A stretch of 64,000 bases of DNA from an uncultured Lachnoclostridium sp. (GCA_944381625.1 CALWLW010000004.1:1-64000); one strand, 5' to 3'. Counted from the first letter of the stretch, positions 1-9,616 are shown. The notes: generated by a model from the letters alone, not told the origin. Translations and numbers: made by a program.

Positions 1-75
1 ACCAATGGCATCATAATGATGCAGTGTGCGCACACTTACTCCTGTGAGTTTGCTAACTTCATTTACTGTTCGCAT
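1..75 (-). CDS. MerR-family transcriptional regulator, N-terminal fragment
   Basis: Only the first 25 codons are inside the window; the rest lies before position 1. The peptide starts MRTVNEVSKLTGVSVRTLHH and continues YDAIG, the winged helix-turn-helix opening of MerR proteins, closest to the TipA/Mta type that sense drugs or redox signals. GGGAGG sits 7 bases before the ATG. Effector domain and target are not visible. A promoter with the long spacer typical of MerR targets lies directly upstream, so autoregulation is likely. The family call is safe; the subfamily is inference. Confidence 0.8.
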   Translation of the reverse strand, partial: MRTVNEVSKLTGVSVRTLHHYDAIG

Positions 76-98
76 AACGATCCCTCCCGTGTAAAAAC

Positions 99-129
99 AT
101 TATAAACTATAACGTAACGTCAGGGTCAA
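99..129 (-). promoter_or_regulatory. MerR-type promoter with 19-bp spacer and internal dyad
   Basis: Read on the minus strand, TTGACC (124-129) and TATAAT (99-104) are separated by 19 bp instead of 17. The spacer holds the near-palindrome ACGTTACGT. An overlong spacer with a dyad between the boxes is the classic architecture of MerR-activated promoters, here in front of the MerR gene itself. Confidence 0.7.
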
Positions 130-185
130 GGAGTGTAAAAAAGTTTTTAGGAAAGCTATGGGGGCAAAGCAAAAAGCCGAAGCAT

Positions 186-220
186 GGAGAAACGGCATAG
201 CCGAAGCTACGCCGTTTCCC
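186..220 (-). terminator. Possible terminator downstream of phoU
   Basis: A GC-rich hairpin pairs GGAGAAACGGC with GCCGTTTCCC around a smaller TAGC/GCTA stem. On the minus strand it is followed by a second CGGC repeat and TTTTTGCTTT. It lies about 55 bases after the phoU stop. The T-tract is imperfect, so confidence is moderate. Confidence 0.45.
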
Positions 221-275
221 TAAAATATTCTTATGCGGTTTTATGAGAGCCGCGCATACTGAAAATGATTGTTTC

Positions 276-938
276 CTACTCCCTGCTGTCGCCTCCATGC
301 ACGCCGGTCACCGAATACTCCACCCATTCCGCAATATTCACCGCGTGGTCGCCGATCCTTTCAAAATATTTGGCGATCATCAGAATATCGATGCACCGCT
401 CGCCCTCCTGGGGATTTTCGGCAATAAGCTGGATCAGTTCTTTTTTCACCTGCATGAACAGTTCATCCACCACGTCGTCTTCTTTCATCACCTGACGCGC
501 CAGCAGAAGGTCTTTCTTCACAAAGGAATCGATACTGTCAGTCAGCATATGCATGGCTGCCTCCGCCATCCTGCGGATATGCACCTGCTGGGTGATATCG
601 CTGCCTTCCAGATATTTGGCAATATCCGCGATATCGGAAGCCTGGTCGCCGATCCTTTCCATGTCGGAGATCATCTTCAGGGCCGCGGAGATCGTCCGCA
701 GGTCCCGGGCCACCGGCTGCTGCTGAAGCAGAAGCTTCATGCAAAGTCCCTCAATGTCCCGCTCCTTATGGTCAATGTCATACTCCATCATAAATGTTTT
801 CTGTCTCGCCTGCCTGTCCCCATCCAGAAGCGCCATGACCGCATCCGCGATGGCCTCTTTGCACATGGCGCCCAGCTCGATCAGATCCTCGTTCAGCTGT
901 ACCAGCTGCCTGTCAAATCTATTTCTCATCTTTGTCAA
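276..938 (-). CDS. phoU: Phosphate transport system regulator PhoU
   Basis: A 220-residue all-helical PhoU protein, the normal length for the family, with two PhoU repeats and the acidic metal-binding patches seen as [12 protein letters not shown] and [13 protein letters not shown]. PhoU damps the Pst transporter and the PhoR/PhoB-type signalling kinase when phosphate is plentiful. It is the last gene of pstSCAB-phoU. The frame opens with TTG at 938, which overlaps the pstB stop as TTGA and sits 5 bases after GGAAGG. The ATG at 929 is 14 bases from that site, so I prefer the TTG start. The function is certain, the start somewhat less so. Confidence 0.96.
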   Translation of the reverse strand: MTKMRNRFDRQLVQLNEDLIELGAMCKEAIADAVMALLDGDRQARQKTFMMEYDIDHKERDIEGLCMKLLLQQQPVARDLRTISAALKMISDMERIGDQASDIADIAKYLEGSDITQQVHIRRMAEAAMHMLTDSIDSFVKKDLLLARQVMKEDDVVDELFMQVKKELIQLIAENPQEGERCIDILMIAKYFERIGDHAVNIAEWVEYSVTGVHGGDSRE

Positions 939-1684
939 CCAAACCTTCCTGTAATATAATCCTCGGTTCTCTTGTCCCTGGGCATGGAGAACAGCTTCTC
1001 CGTCTTATCGTACTCGATGACTTCTCCCAGCAGGAAGAACGCCGTATTGTCAGAGATACGCGCCGCCTGCTGCATGTTGTGCGTCACCATAATGATCGTA
1101 TAATCCTTCTTCAGCTCCAGAGCCAGGTCTTCCACCTTGGAGGTGGATATGGGGTCCAGGGCGGAGGTAGGCTCATCCATCAGCAGCACCTCCGGCTGCA
1201 CCGCCAGCGCCCTGGCAATGCACAGTCTCTGCTGCTGTCCGCCGGACATCCCCAGCGCGCTTTTTTTCAGACGGTCCTTTACCTCGTCCCAGATCGCCGC
1301 GTCCCGCAGGGATTTCTCCACAATCTCGTCCAGCTGGGATTTGCTGCGGATGCCGTGGGTGCGGGGGCCGTATGCGATATTGTCATAGATGCTCATGGGG
1401 AAGGGATTGGGTTTCTGGAACACCATCCCCACCTTTTTGCGCAGAAGGTTCACGTCGATGTTTTTATAAATATCCACATCATCCAGCGTTACCTCGCCGG
1501 TGATCCTGCAGCCCTCCACCAGATCGTTCATCCGGTTCAGGGATTTTAACAGGGTGGATTTGCCGCACCCGGACGGGCCGATGAACGCGGTGATCTCTTT
1601 CTCCGGAATGTCCAGATTGACGTTCTTCAAAGCATGGAAATCACCATAATACAACTCCAGATTATTTATATTGAACTTACCCAT
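935..1684 (-). CDS. pstB: Phosphate ABC transporter ATP-binding protein PstB
   Basis: The 249-residue ATPase subunit powers high-affinity phosphate import. Visible motifs are Walker [10 protein letters not shown], the ABC signature MSGGQQQR, Walker [14 protein letters not shown] and the switch histidine in MVTHNMQQ. The start [20 protein letters not shown] has AAGGAG at the right distance; the frame runs further upstream inside pstA but that part is the pstA shadow. The gene begins 2 bases after the pstA stop and its stop overlaps the phoU start, so translation is probably coupled. Confidence 0.98.
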   Translation of the reverse strand: MGKFNINNLELYYGDFHALKNVNLDIPEKEITAFIGPSGCGKSTLLKSLNRMNDLVEGCRITGEVTLDDVDIYKNIDVNLLRKKVGMVFQKPNPFPMSIYDNIAYGPRTHGIRSKSQLDEIVEKSLRDAAIWDEVKDRLKKSALGMSGGQQQRLCIARALAVQPEVLLMDEPTSALDPISTSKVEDLALELKKDYTIIMVTHNMQQAARISDNTAFFLLGEVIEYDKTEKLFSMPRDKRTEDYITGRFG

Positions 1685-1686
1685 AC

Positions 1687-2583
1687 TCAGCTCCTTGTAA
1701 ATTTCTTGGCGATCAGGCTGGACAGCGCGTTGATCAACAGAACCATAACCAGCAGGACCACTGCCGTCGCGTACGCCTGTTCCATGTACAGGCCTTCGTT
1801 CAGCAGCGCGTACATATGAATCGCCAGCGTACGCCCGGAGGACATCACGTCCAGGATGGGCAGGCTGCCGATTCTGGTGGTGGGGATGCCGGCCACGGTG
1901 CCCGCCGTATAGATCAGGGCCGCTGTCTCGCCGGTGATGCGCCCGATCCCCAAAATGATACCCGCCAGAATACCCGGCATGGCGCTGGGCAGGATCACCA
2001 CAAACACGGTGCGCAGGCGTCCTGCGCCCAGCCCGAAGCTTCCTTCCCGGTAAGAATCCGGCACCGCCTTCAGCGCCTCCTCCGTCGTCCTCATGATAGA
2101 CGGCAGGATCATAATCGCCAGTGTGAACGCGCCGCTGAGCATGGAATATCCCCACTCAAGCGCCACGCCGAACATCAGATAACCGAACAGTCCGTATACA
2201 ATGGACGGAATTCCCGACAGCGTCTCCGCCGTCGTCCTTACAACAGATACCAGCTTATTTCCCCTTCTGGCATATTCCACCAGATAGATCGCGGAAAAAA
2301 TCCCGATGGGCACCGCCAGCAGAAGCGCCAGTATGGTCATGACGATGGTGTTGACGATGGCCGGCATCATGGATACATTGTCCGTGGTGTACGTCCACTC
2401 AAACAGCTTCGGTGAAAGGTTGGGAATACCCATGATCAGGATATAGGCGATCAGGGCCACCAGCACGCCCACGGTAACTGCCGCCGATGCCCAGACCAGC
2501 GCGCGGAGAGTCCACTGCACCCTTTTCTGGCGGCGAAGGCTTTTTTTCTCTCTCTTCAATGCCGCCGTATTGATATCAGCCAT
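1687..2583 (-). CDS. pstA: Phosphate ABC transporter permease PstA
   Basis: A 298-residue membrane protein with about six transmembrane helices after a basic cytoplasmic N-terminus ([12 protein letters not shown]). It carries the coupling motif of this permease family around [20 protein letters not shown], which contacts PstB. It forms the phosphate channel with PstC. The first eight bases overlap the 3' end of pstC, as expected for a co-translated pair. Confidence 0.97.
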   Translation of the reverse strand: MADINTAALKREKKSLRRQKRVQWTLRALVWASAAVTVGVLVALIAYILIMGIPNLSPKLFEWTYTTDNVSMMPAIVNTIVMTILALLLAVPIGIFSAIYLVEYARRGNKLVSVVRTTAETLSGIPSIVYGLFGYLMFGVALEWGYSMLSGAFTLAIMILPSIMRTTEEALKAVPDSYREGSFGLGAGRLRTVFVVILPSAMPGILAGIILGIGRITGETAALIYTAGTVAGIPTTRIGSLPILDVMSSGRTLAIHMYALLNEGLYMEQAYATAVVLLVMVLLINALSSLIAKKFTRS

Positions 2584-3430
2584 CCGTATCCCTCCGTTTC
2601 ACCAGCGAGAACAACAGGTTGATGATCAGAATAAATACAAACAGAACCACACCTGTCGCAATCAACGCTTCTCTATGTAAATCTGCCGCGTATCCCATCT
2701 CCAGCACGATGTTGGCCGTCAGCGTACGCACGCCGGCCAGCAGGCTTCCGGGAATCACCGCCTGGTTGCCGGCCACCATGATCACAGCCATGGTCTCGCC
2801 GATGGCTCGGCCGATGCCCAGGATCACCCCGGCCATGATGCCGGATTTGGCCGCCGGCAGCACCGCGCGGAACACGCTTCTTTCATGGGTATCCCCCAGC
2901 GCCAGCGCACCCTCATAATAGCTCTCCGGCACTGCGCGGATCGCGCTCTCGGACACGCCGATAATCGTCGGCAGAATCATGATCCCAAGCAATATGGACG
3001 CAGTCAGGACACTTTTCCCGCTGCCTCCAAAGATGTCCTGCATCAGCGGGACGATCACCACCAGTCCAAAGAATCCGTACACGATGGACGGAATACCTGC
3101 CATCAGCTCAATCATGGGTTTCAGGACCGGGTAAATTTTTTTCGGGCAGAACCGCGCCATAAACACTGCGCAGAGGATGCCGATGGGCACTCCAACCACA
3201 ATGGCTCCCGCCGTCACATAAATACTTCCCACGATCATGGGGAAGACGCCGAACATGTTGTTCAAAGGCTTCCATCTCATGCCGCCCAGGAATTCCAGAG
3301 GCCCGATCTCGGCGATGGCCGGAACTCCGTTTGCAAAAAGGAAAATGCAGATCAGGGCGACTGCCAGAATGGAAGCACACGCGGCGCCTAAAAAGACGCC
3401 GTGCATGAGAATTTCTTTCAGGTTTTTCAT
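2576..3430 (-). CDS. pstC: Phosphate ABC transporter permease PstC
   Basis: A 284-residue permease with about six membrane helices. The coupling loop reads SAIRAVPESYYEGALALGDT, parallel to the PstA loop, and IPSIVYGFFGLVVIVP is typical of PstC. It lies 29 bases after pstS and overlaps pstA. It is shorter at the N-terminus than enterobacterial PstC but normal for clostridia. Confidence 0.97.
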   Translation of the reverse strand: MKNLKEILMHGVFLGAACASILAVALICIFLFANGVPAIAEIGPLEFLGGMRWKPLNNMFGVFPMIVGSIYVTAGAIVVGVPIGILCAVFMARFCPKKIYPVLKPMIELMAGIPSIVYGFFGLVVIVPLMQDIFGGSGKSVLTASILLGIMILPTIIGVSESAIRAVPESYYEGALALGDTHERSVFRAVLPAAKSGIMAGVILGIGRAIGETMAVIMVAGNQAVIPGSLLAGVRTLTANIVLEMGYAADLHREALIATGVVLFVFILIINLLFSLVKRRDTDG

Positions 3431-3459
3431 ATTCTCTTCCTTAACGTGTGCCCGCCGGA

Positions 3460-4437
3460 TTACTGAATCTCAGACCAGTCGGTGATCGCTCCGGTGTAAA
3501 TCTGCATAATCTGATCAGCGGTGATATCCGTAACCGGGTTCTCCTGGTTTACGATCACTGCAATACCGTCCATGGCGATGACGGTGGGAACCAGTCCGCT
3601 CTCCAGCTCGGTATCCTTCAGTTCGCGGGACGCCATACCGATATCATAGCTTCCATCCAGGGCGGAAGTCATGCCTGTGGTGGAATCACTCTGCTGTACT
3701 TCAATGGTAGCGCCTGTATTGATGGCTTTATAAGCCTCTGCCAGTTTCTCCATAACCGGGGTTACAGAGGAGGAACCGCCTACGGTGATGCTGCCTTCCG
3801 GAAGCTCGCCTTCGAATGCGCCGGTGCTTCCCTGGCTCACATAACCATTCTCTTCCACTACTGCCTGGCCCTCGTCGCTCATGATGAAGTTCAGAAAGTC
3901 TGCCGCAAGGCCTTCCGGCTCTCCCACCGTCGCCACGTTGAACGGACGGGCCACTGCGTAGGAACCGTCTTTTACGGTGTCAACCGTTGCGGCTACGCCG
4001 TCCACATTCAGCGCTTTCACAGACGCGTCCAGGGAACCAAGGGAAATGTATCCGATGGCGTTGGTGTTGCCCGCCACGGTGGTCATCATGACAGAGGTGC
4101 TGTTGGTGATCTCTGCGGTATCGATGGTCATATCCATTTTGTTGCCGTCTGCATCCTTCTGCTCGATGCCCAGAAGCTCGATGAACGCGCCTCTGGTACC
4201 GGAACCGTCCTCACGGGACAGCACGGTGATCGCTCCGCTCATGGAACCGCCTGCAGCCTCAGTATCCTGTGCGGCGTCCTCTGCCGGAGCCTCTTCTGCA
4301 GCGGCGTCTTCCGCCGGGGCCTCCTGCGCGGCATCCGTGTTGGTATCCGCAGCCGTATCAGAAGAACTGCTTCCGCATCCAATGGCAGCTGCTGCCGTCA
4401 TAGCAGCGAGCATAAGTACAACAATTCCTTTTTTCAT
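3460..4437 (-). CDS. pstS: Phosphate-binding lipoprotein PstS
   Basis: A 325-residue extracellular phosphate receptor. A signal peptide with lipobox ends at AAAAIGC, so Cys21 should be lipid-anchored. Next comes a low-complexity linker rich in Glu, Ala, Pro and Asp (about residues 30-65). The binding domain shows SREDGSGTRGAF and VGGSSSVTPVMEKLA, the phosphate-contact loops of PstS. AAGGAG precedes the ATG. It is first in pstSCAB-phoU and follows a Pho-box-like array. Confidence 0.97.
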   Translation of the reverse strand: MKKGIVVLMLAAMTAAAAIGCGSSSSDTAADTNTDAAQEAPAEDAAAEEAPAEDAAQDTEAAGGSMSGAITVLSREDGSGTRGAFIELLGIEQKDADGNKMDMTIDTAEITNSTSVMMTTVAGNTNAIGYISLGSLDASVKALNVDGVAATVDTVKDGSYAVARPFNVATVGEPEGLAADFLNFIMSDEGQAVVEENGYVSQGSTGAFEGELPEGSITVGGSSSVTPVMEKLAEAYKAINTGATIEVQQSDSTTGMTSALDGSYDIGMASRELKDTELESGLVPTVIAMDGIAVIVNQENPVTDITADQIMQIYTGAITDWSEIQ

Positions 4438-4526
4438 AATAATTTTCTCTCCTTAAAAAAATGGTTTCAGATTTTACTCTGTGATCCTGTACCTCTCAAG
4501 TACGTATCTGATCATACAGGCCTAAT

Positions 4527-4565
4527 GTAAAATCTAAAACCATCTTTAAGTAAAAAATAGGTAAA
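4527..4565 (-). promoter_or_regulatory. Putative Pho-box array upstream of pstS
   Basis: On the minus strand, TTTACC, TTTACT, ATGGTT and TTTTAC start at 4565, 4554, 4543 and 4532, exactly 11 bp apart; three of the four resemble the TTNACA half-sites bound by Gram-positive PhoP. A TATGAT that could be the -10 box follows 5 bases after the last unit. Regulation by a PhoPR system is inferred from this spacing. Confidence 0.6.
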
Positions 4566-4603
4566 TTCCATCGGAAGCGGATGTGAGAAATGTAAAATTC
4601 ATT

Positions 4604-5944
4604 TCACATGGACCGTTTTCTCTCTATGCGCTTTCTGCACCAGAAAAACGCCGGGATCAGGAACACGTCCGCAAATATCCAGGCCATGGGATGCGCCATG
4701 CAGATGGCCGCATACCCCAGGAACGGCACCAGTACCACAGACGCCAGTATCCTGGCGATCATCTCCATCACGCCGGAGACAATGGCGAATACCGAGAATC
4801 CCATCCCCTGGATCGTGAACCGCACGGTGTTGACCAGCGTCAGCAGGCAGTAGCCTCCGGTGCAGAACAGCAGGAACTCGTAGGAGTACTCTATAATCTG
4901 CAGCTCCGACGTATCCACAAACAGAAGCGTCAGTTCCCGTCCCCACAGCAGGGCGATCAGGAAACAGAGGGCCGAGGCCCCAAAGCCCATCAGCGACGCA
5001 GACTTCAGGCCTTTCCCGATCCGGTCCAGTTTACCCGCGCCCATGTTCTGCCCTGTGTAGGGCGCCATCGTCTGTCCCAGAGCCTCCACCGGGCAGGAGA
5101 TAAACGCATTGATCTTCTGGGCTGCCGTAACGCCGGCCACCACTGCCGCACCCAGCCCGTTCACCGCCGTCTGCACCACAAGCGTGCCGATGGCCGTCAC
5201 CGAATACTGCAGGCCCATGGGAATCCCAATCAGACAGAGCCTCTTCATATATGCGGGATCCGGTCTCCACTCTTCTCTCGTCCCTCTTAAAACCGGGTAT
5301 TTTCTCCTCATGTACCAGAGGCAGACGATTCCCGACCCTCCCTGGGCGATCACCGTCGCCAGCGCCGGGCCTTCCACGTTCATACCCAGAAGCCGGATGG
5401 AGACGATGTCCAGTACAATGTTCAGGATGGAGGCCAGCCCCAGAAAAACCACCGGCGTCCGGCTGTCTCCCAGAGAACGGATGATGGCCGCCAGAATATT
5501 GTACAGGAACGTACACGGAATCCCCCAGAATATGATCACAATATAGACATACGCATATTCAAAAATCTCCGGCGGCGTATCCATCAGCCGCAGAACCGGC
5601 CTGCAGGCCGCCGTCACCGCCAGGGTCAGCACCACGGAAAACGCGATACAGAGCCATGTCCCGTTGGCCACGAACCTGCGCAGGCGGGATTCCTCCCTGG
5701 CCCCGAACATCTGGGCCACCGGTATGGCAAATCCGTTGCACACCCCGGTGCAGAATCCAATTACAAGAAAATTCAGCGAACTGGTAGATCCCACGCCCGC
5801 CAGCGGGTTGACGCCCAGATACTGTCCCACGATCACAGTATCTACCATGCTGTAAAACTGCTGGAAAAGCATACCCAGGAACATGGGTATGGCAAATCCG
5901 ATAATCAATTTTGCCGGAGATCCGGCGGTCATATCTTTTGTCAT
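4604..5944 (-). CDS. MATE family multidrug/cation exporter
   Basis: A 446-residue membrane protein with about 12 helices in two homologous halves. MTKDMTAGSPAKLIIGFAIP followed by MFLGMLFQQFYSMVDTVIVG is the hallmark N-terminus of DinF/NorM-like MATE carriers, which export cationic compounds using a sodium or proton gradient. AAAGGAGG is 7 bases before the chosen ATG; seven extra upstream codons were rejected because they overlap that site. It has its own strong promoter and is followed at about 160 bases by pstS. The substrate cannot be told from sequence. Confidence 0.93.
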   Translation of the reverse strand: MTKDMTAGSPAKLIIGFAIPMFLGMLFQQFYSMVDTVIVGQYLGVNPLAGVGSTSSLNFLVIGFCTGVCNGFAIPVAQMFGAREESRLRRFVANGTWLCIAFSVVLTLAVTAACRPVLRLMDTPPEIFEYAYVYIVIIFWGIPCTFLYNILAAIIRSLGDSRTPVVFLGLASILNIVLDIVSIRLLGMNVEGPALATVIAQGGSGIVCLWYMRRKYPVLRGTREEWRPDPAYMKRLCLIGIPMGLQYSVTAIGTLVVQTAVNGLGAAVVAGVTAAQKINAFISCPVEALGQTMAPYTGQNMGAGKLDRIGKGLKSASLMGFGASALCFLIALLWGRELTLLFVDTSELQIIEYSYEFLLFCTGGYCLLTLVNTVRFTIQGMGFSVFAIVSGVMEMIARILASVVLVPFLGYAAICMAHPMAWIFADVFLIPAFFWCRKRIERKRSM

Positions 5945-5973
5945 GAGCTGTCCTCCTTTGCGCAAACGAAAGG

Positions 5974-6002
5974 ATTATAGCTCCGGCTTTTCTGTTTGTC
6001 AA
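5974..6002 (-). promoter_or_regulatory. Sigma-A promoter of the MATE gene
   Basis: TTGACA (5997-6002), 17-bp spacer and TATAAT (5974-5979) on the minus strand, a full consensus match. The expected transcript start is only about 10 bases before the ribosome binding site, giving a very short leader. Confidence 0.85.
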
Positions 6003-6063
6003 CGCCTTTCGCGGCGCCGCACGGCCCCGCGGCCCCTCCCGCGCAGGGTTTTCGCGGTCCGCC

Positions 6064-7923
6064 TCAGACCTCCCTGGTATATTTCTGAAGCCACGCACGC
6101 TCTTCCTCATTCAGCCAGGACGACATCTCCTGGTACACGCGGCGGTGGTAGGCGTTCAGCGCCTCCCGCTCCCCAGGTTCCATCTCCTCCGGCAGAACCG
6201 CGTCCAGATCGATGGGCACCCAGGTCAGCGGCTCAAAACCCAGGAACCTGCCGTACTCGTTCTGTCCATTCTCCACGCAGACCAGTTCATTTTCCGTGCG
6301 GATCCCATACGCGCCTTCCACATACACGCCCGGCTCATCCGTAGTGACCATCCCCGGCTCCAGCACCGCGGGCGTATCCCCTTCCCGCAGCTTCCACCGA
6401 AACGCGTTGGGACCTTCATGCACATTCAGAAGATATCCCACGCCGTGCCCGGTGCCGCAGCGGTAATCCATACCCAGTTTCCACAGGGGCTCCCTGCACA
6501 GAATATCCAGGCTGTATCCAGTACATCCGTATAAAAACACCGCTTCCGACAGGCGCAGGCAGCCTCTGCACACGGCGGTGAACATGCGCTTCTGCTCCAT
6601 GCTCAGCGGCCCTAGGGCAAAGGTGCGGGTGGTGTCGGTGGTCCCTTCCAGGTAATGGCCTCCCGCGTCCACCAGAAGGAACCCTTCCGGGCGAAGCGCC
6701 TCATGGTGCTCCCGGGTGGCGGAGTAATGCATCATGGCGGCGTTGGCCCCATAGGCGCAGATGGGATCAAAGCTCTGCCCCAGATAGTTTCCCTGCTCTC
6801 TTCTGCGTTCGTCCAGGTACTCCGCTGCCGACAGCTCCGTGATCTCCTCCCTGCCCACCTGCTCCTTCACCCAGCGCATAAACCGGATAAACGCGAGGCT
6901 TTCCTTGCGGTGGGCTTCCTTCAGGTTGCGAAGCTCCGTCTCATTTTTCACCGCCTTCATCTGTTCCGAGGGATTGGGGCGGTCAAGGATGCGGACGGTC
7001 TCCGGCACGGCGGACAGGAGCTGATAGTTTACTTCCCTTTCGTTCAGCAGGACGGTAAATCCGGCTTCCGGTGAGCACGCTCCCGTCTCCGGTACAGGAG
7101 AATTCCCAGCTCTCGATCCGCTCTGGACAGAGTCCAGATCCAGCGTTCCAAGATCCATATAAATCTCCTCATACTCTTTTCGCTTTACGCCGCAGGACTC
7201 TAGGTAACGATCCACCTCCGGTCCGCACGCCTCCGGCCGCACGTACCAGATACACTCCTCCCGGGTAATGGTGAGAAACGAAAGAGTCACCGGCACGCAG
7301 GGAATATCCCCGCCCCTCAGGTTCAGAATCCAGGCGATATCGCACAGGGAGGACAGCACATGCATATCCGCGCCCAGCCCGCGCATGCTCTCCCGTATGC
7401 GGGCAAGCTTGCTCTCTGTGCTCTCGCCGCTCCAGCGCTCCTCCAGCACCCACGCCGGAGAAGGGGGGATCGGCGGCCGCCCGTCCCAGATCTCTCCCGC
7501 CAGGTCCCGGTCTGTGCAGAGCTTCCCGCCCTTTTTCCCGGCAAGACCAGCCAGCCGCTTCGCCCGCGCGGCCCCCATGGTCCTTCCGTCGAATCCCAGG
7601 GAAGCGCCGCTTTCCAGCTGCGCCTCCACCCATTCTTCCAGGGACGGCACTCCCGGCTCTCCCATCCGGTACAGGCGGACGCCGCTTCCGGCAAGCTCCC
7701 GCTCCGCCTGGATAAAATACCGCCCGTCCGTCCAGAGCCCCGCGTCGTTCAGGGATACCGCCGCCGTTCCGGCGGAGCCGGTAAAGCCTGTGATATATTC
7801 TCTCACCCGGTAATGCCCGCAGACATATTCCGAATCATGGCAGTCAGAGGATGGGATCACGTAGACGCCGATCCCCTCCTCCTTCATCTTCTGTCTCAAA
7901 CGCTCCAGCTGTTCTCTCGCCAT
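6064..7923 (-). CDS. Xaa-Pro aminopeptidase, large M24B type
   Basis: A 619-residue enzyme of the three-domain aminopeptidase P class (like eukaryotic XPNPEP1), which removes an N-terminal residue before proline. Two creatinase-like N-terminal domains (from residue 1, REQLERLRQKMKEEGIGVYV) precede the pita-bread domain. Metal ligands are visible in LLVDAGGHYLEGTTDTTRTF (two Asp), GTGHGVGYLLNVHEGP (His) and TTDEPGVYVEGAYGIRTENE (two Glu). The start at 7923 has AAGGAG before it; 22 upstream codons without a site were dropped. It follows the M18 peptidase by about 100 bases, so the two probably work together in peptide turnover. Confidence 0.95.
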   Translation of the reverse strand: MAREQLERLRQKMKEEGIGVYVIPSSDCHDSEYVCGHYRVREYITGFTGSAGTAAVSLNDAGLWTDGRYFIQAERELAGSGVRLYRMGEPGVPSLEEWVEAQLESGASLGFDGRTMGAARAKRLAGLAGKKGGKLCTDRDLAGEIWDGRPPIPPSPAWVLEERWSGESTESKLARIRESMRGLGADMHVLSSLCDIAWILNLRGGDIPCVPVTLSFLTITREECIWYVRPEACGPEVDRYLESCGVKRKEYEEIYMDLGTLDLDSVQSGSRAGNSPVPETGACSPEAGFTVLLNEREVNYQLLSAVPETVRILDRPNPSEQMKAVKNETELRNLKEAHRKESLAFIRFMRWVKEQVGREEITELSAAEYLDERRREQGNYLGQSFDPICAYGANAAMMHYSATREHHEALRPEGFLLVDAGGHYLEGTTDTTRTFALGPLSMEQKRMFTAVCRGCLRLSEAVFLYGCTGYSLDILCREPLWKLGMDYRCGTGHGVGYLLNVHEGPNAFRWKLREGDTPAVLEPGMVTTDEPGVYVEGAYGIRTENELVCVENGQNEYGRFLGFEPLTWVPIDLDAVLPEEMEPGEREALNAYHRRVYQEMSSWLNEEERAWLQKYTREV

Positions 7924-8025
7924 CTTCCTTCTCCTTCCTGTCCAGACGCCCTGACGCCCCGCTGCCTTTCCAGGGCGCTTCCCGTCCAAACGCCCCGCCG
8001 GGCCGCTTCATGATTTTGGGCCGCT

Positions 8026-9414
8026 TTACTCCCAGCGCGCTTTTAAAAACGCTTTGTAACCTTTATATGCCTCATAAATATCCGCCTTGCTGGATACCTC
8101 CCAGGGGCTGTGCATATTCAGCAGGGCCACGCCGCTGTCGATCACGTCCATACCGTAATTGGCCGTAATATAGGCGATGGTTCCTCCGCCGCCCTGGTCC
8201 ACTTTGCCCAGCTCCGCCGTCTGCCAGCAGACATTGGCCCCGTCCATAACGCCCCGGAGTTTCCCGATGTATTCCGCGCACGCGTCGTTGGAACCGGATT
8301 TTCCCCTGGAGCCGGTGTATTTATTGAATACCATGCCGTGTCCCAGATAGGCGGTATTCTTTTTCTCAAACGCGGACGCGTAATTGGGGTCGAAGGCCGC
8401 GCTCACATCCGAAGAAAGCATATGGGAATTCTGCAGGCACCTGCGGAGAGCCAGCTCCGAATACTGCCCTGCAAGCTGCATCACCTCCGCTGTCACATTT
8501 TCAAAGTAGCGGGACTGCATGCCGGTGGCTCCCATGCTTCCGATTTCCTCTTTATCTGTCAGCAGGCAGACCGACGTGTGCGCGGGCTCCTGCATCTCCA
8601 GCTGCGCCAAAAGAGACGTGAACGCGCAGATCCGGTCGTCCTGTCCATACCCCATGACCATGCTCCGGTCCAGGCCGAAATCCCTGGCCGCTCCGGCCGG
8701 AACCGCCTCCAGCTCCGCCGACAGGAAATCCTCTTCCTCGATCCCGTACCGCTCCTCCAGAAGCTTCAGCAGCGCCTCTTTGATCTTCTCCTTCTCTTCG
8801 GAGTCCTTCAAAGGGCAGCTGCCAACGATCACATTTAGGTTCTCGCCTTCCACCACCACGGCCGCTTTCTTCTGGAGCTGTTCGCCTGACAGATGGATCA
8901 GCAGATCCGAGATGCCCACCACCGGATCTTCCGGATCTTCTCCCACTGTGATCTCCACCGTGCTGCCGTCCTTTTTCGCCGCCACGCCGTGCAGCGCCAG
9001 CGGAATCGCCGCCCACTGGTATTTTTTGATGCCGCCGTAATAATGGGTCTCCAGAAGGGCCATCTCCCCGTCCTCATACAATGGGTTCTGCTTGATATCC
9101 AGTCTGGGGGAGTCGATGTGCGCGCCCAGGATATTCATGCCGCGCTCCATGGGTTCCGTACCCATATGGTACAGGATCGCCAGTTTTTTCTTATGCACTG
9201 CGTACACCTTGTCCCCCGGATGGAGGCTTCCTTCTTCCCGCACCGCTTTCTCCAGCGGCACATACCCTGCGGCCTGGGCCAGTTCTTCTATGCGCGCCGC
9301 GCATTCCCTCTCCGTCTTGCATCCGGTGATAAACTGCCGGTACTGCTCCGCGATCCGGTTCACCTGCTCCAGATCCGCCTCTTCATATGTATTCCACGCA
9401 TTCTTCCGTTCCAT
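8026..9414 (-). CDS. M18 family aspartyl-type aminopeptidase
   Basis: A 462-residue di-zinc aminopeptidase. Metal and catalytic residues appear in NILGAHIDSPRLD (His, Asp), TDKEEIGSMGATG (paired Glu) and LGHGMVFNKYTG (His). Family members form dodecamers and trim acidic or neutral N-terminal residues from peptides in the cytoplasm. A good RBS precedes the ATG. It has its own promoter about 60 bases upstream and a GC-rich hairpin in its leader. Confidence 0.95.
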   Translation of the reverse strand: MERKNAWNTYEEADLEQVNRIAEQYRQFITGCKTERECAARIEELAQAAGYVPLEKAVREEGSLHPGDKVYAVHKKKLAILYHMGTEPMERGMNILGAHIDSPRLDIKQNPLYEDGEMALLETHYYGGIKKYQWAAIPLALHGVAAKKDGSTVEITVGEDPEDPVVGISDLLIHLSGEQLQKKAAVVVEGENLNVIVGSCPLKDSEEKEKIKEALLKLLEERYGIEEEDFLSAELEAVPAGAARDFGLDRSMVMGYGQDDRICAFTSLLAQLEMQEPAHTSVCLLTDKEEIGSMGATGMQSRYFENVTAEVMQLAGQYSELALRRCLQNSHMLSSDVSAAFDPNYASAFEKKNTAYLGHGMVFNKYTGSRGKSGSNDACAEYIGKLRGVMDGANVCWQTAELGKVDQGGGGTIAYITANYGMDVIDSGVALLNMHSPWEVSSKADIYEAYKGYKAFLKARWE

Positions 9415-9434
9415 GTCTGCATTCTCCTTCCTGT

Positions 9435-9459
9435 GCCGGCCGGCGTACGGACGGCCGGC
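9435..9459 (-). other. Hairpin in the M18 peptidase leader
   Basis: GCCGGCCG and CGGCCGGC form a perfect 8-bp stem with a 9-base loop, between the promoter and the RBS. It may affect mRNA stability or translation; no known riboswitch class was recognised. Confidence 0.5.
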
Positions 9460-9473
9460 GGTCTCTGGATCTT

Positions 9474-9502
9474 ATTATAAATGTATTTTCCGCCGCATAC
9501 AA
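9474..9502 (-). promoter_or_regulatory. Promoter of the M18 aminopeptidase gene
   Basis: A perfect TATAAT (9474-9479) lies 17 bp from TTGTAT (9497-9502) on the minus strand. The -35 box is weak; the -10 box is consensus. Confidence 0.6.
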
Positions 9503-9575
9503 GGAGTACCGGAGGAGATGAAAAAAGTTACTGCCTGGCCGCCCTTCAGGCGGATAAAACCTGACCTTAACGTTT

Positions 9576-9616
9576 AAAATCCCGCAGGCCCCAAAGGATC
9601 TGCGGGATTTTTTTCT
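9576..9616. terminator. Bidirectional Rho-independent terminator after the ABC exporter operon
   Basis: AAAATCCCGCAG and CTGCGGGATTTT form a 12-bp stem around a 12-base loop; the stem itself supplies T-runs on both strands. On the minus strand it begins at the stop codon of the ATPase gene at 9616. Confidence 0.9.
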
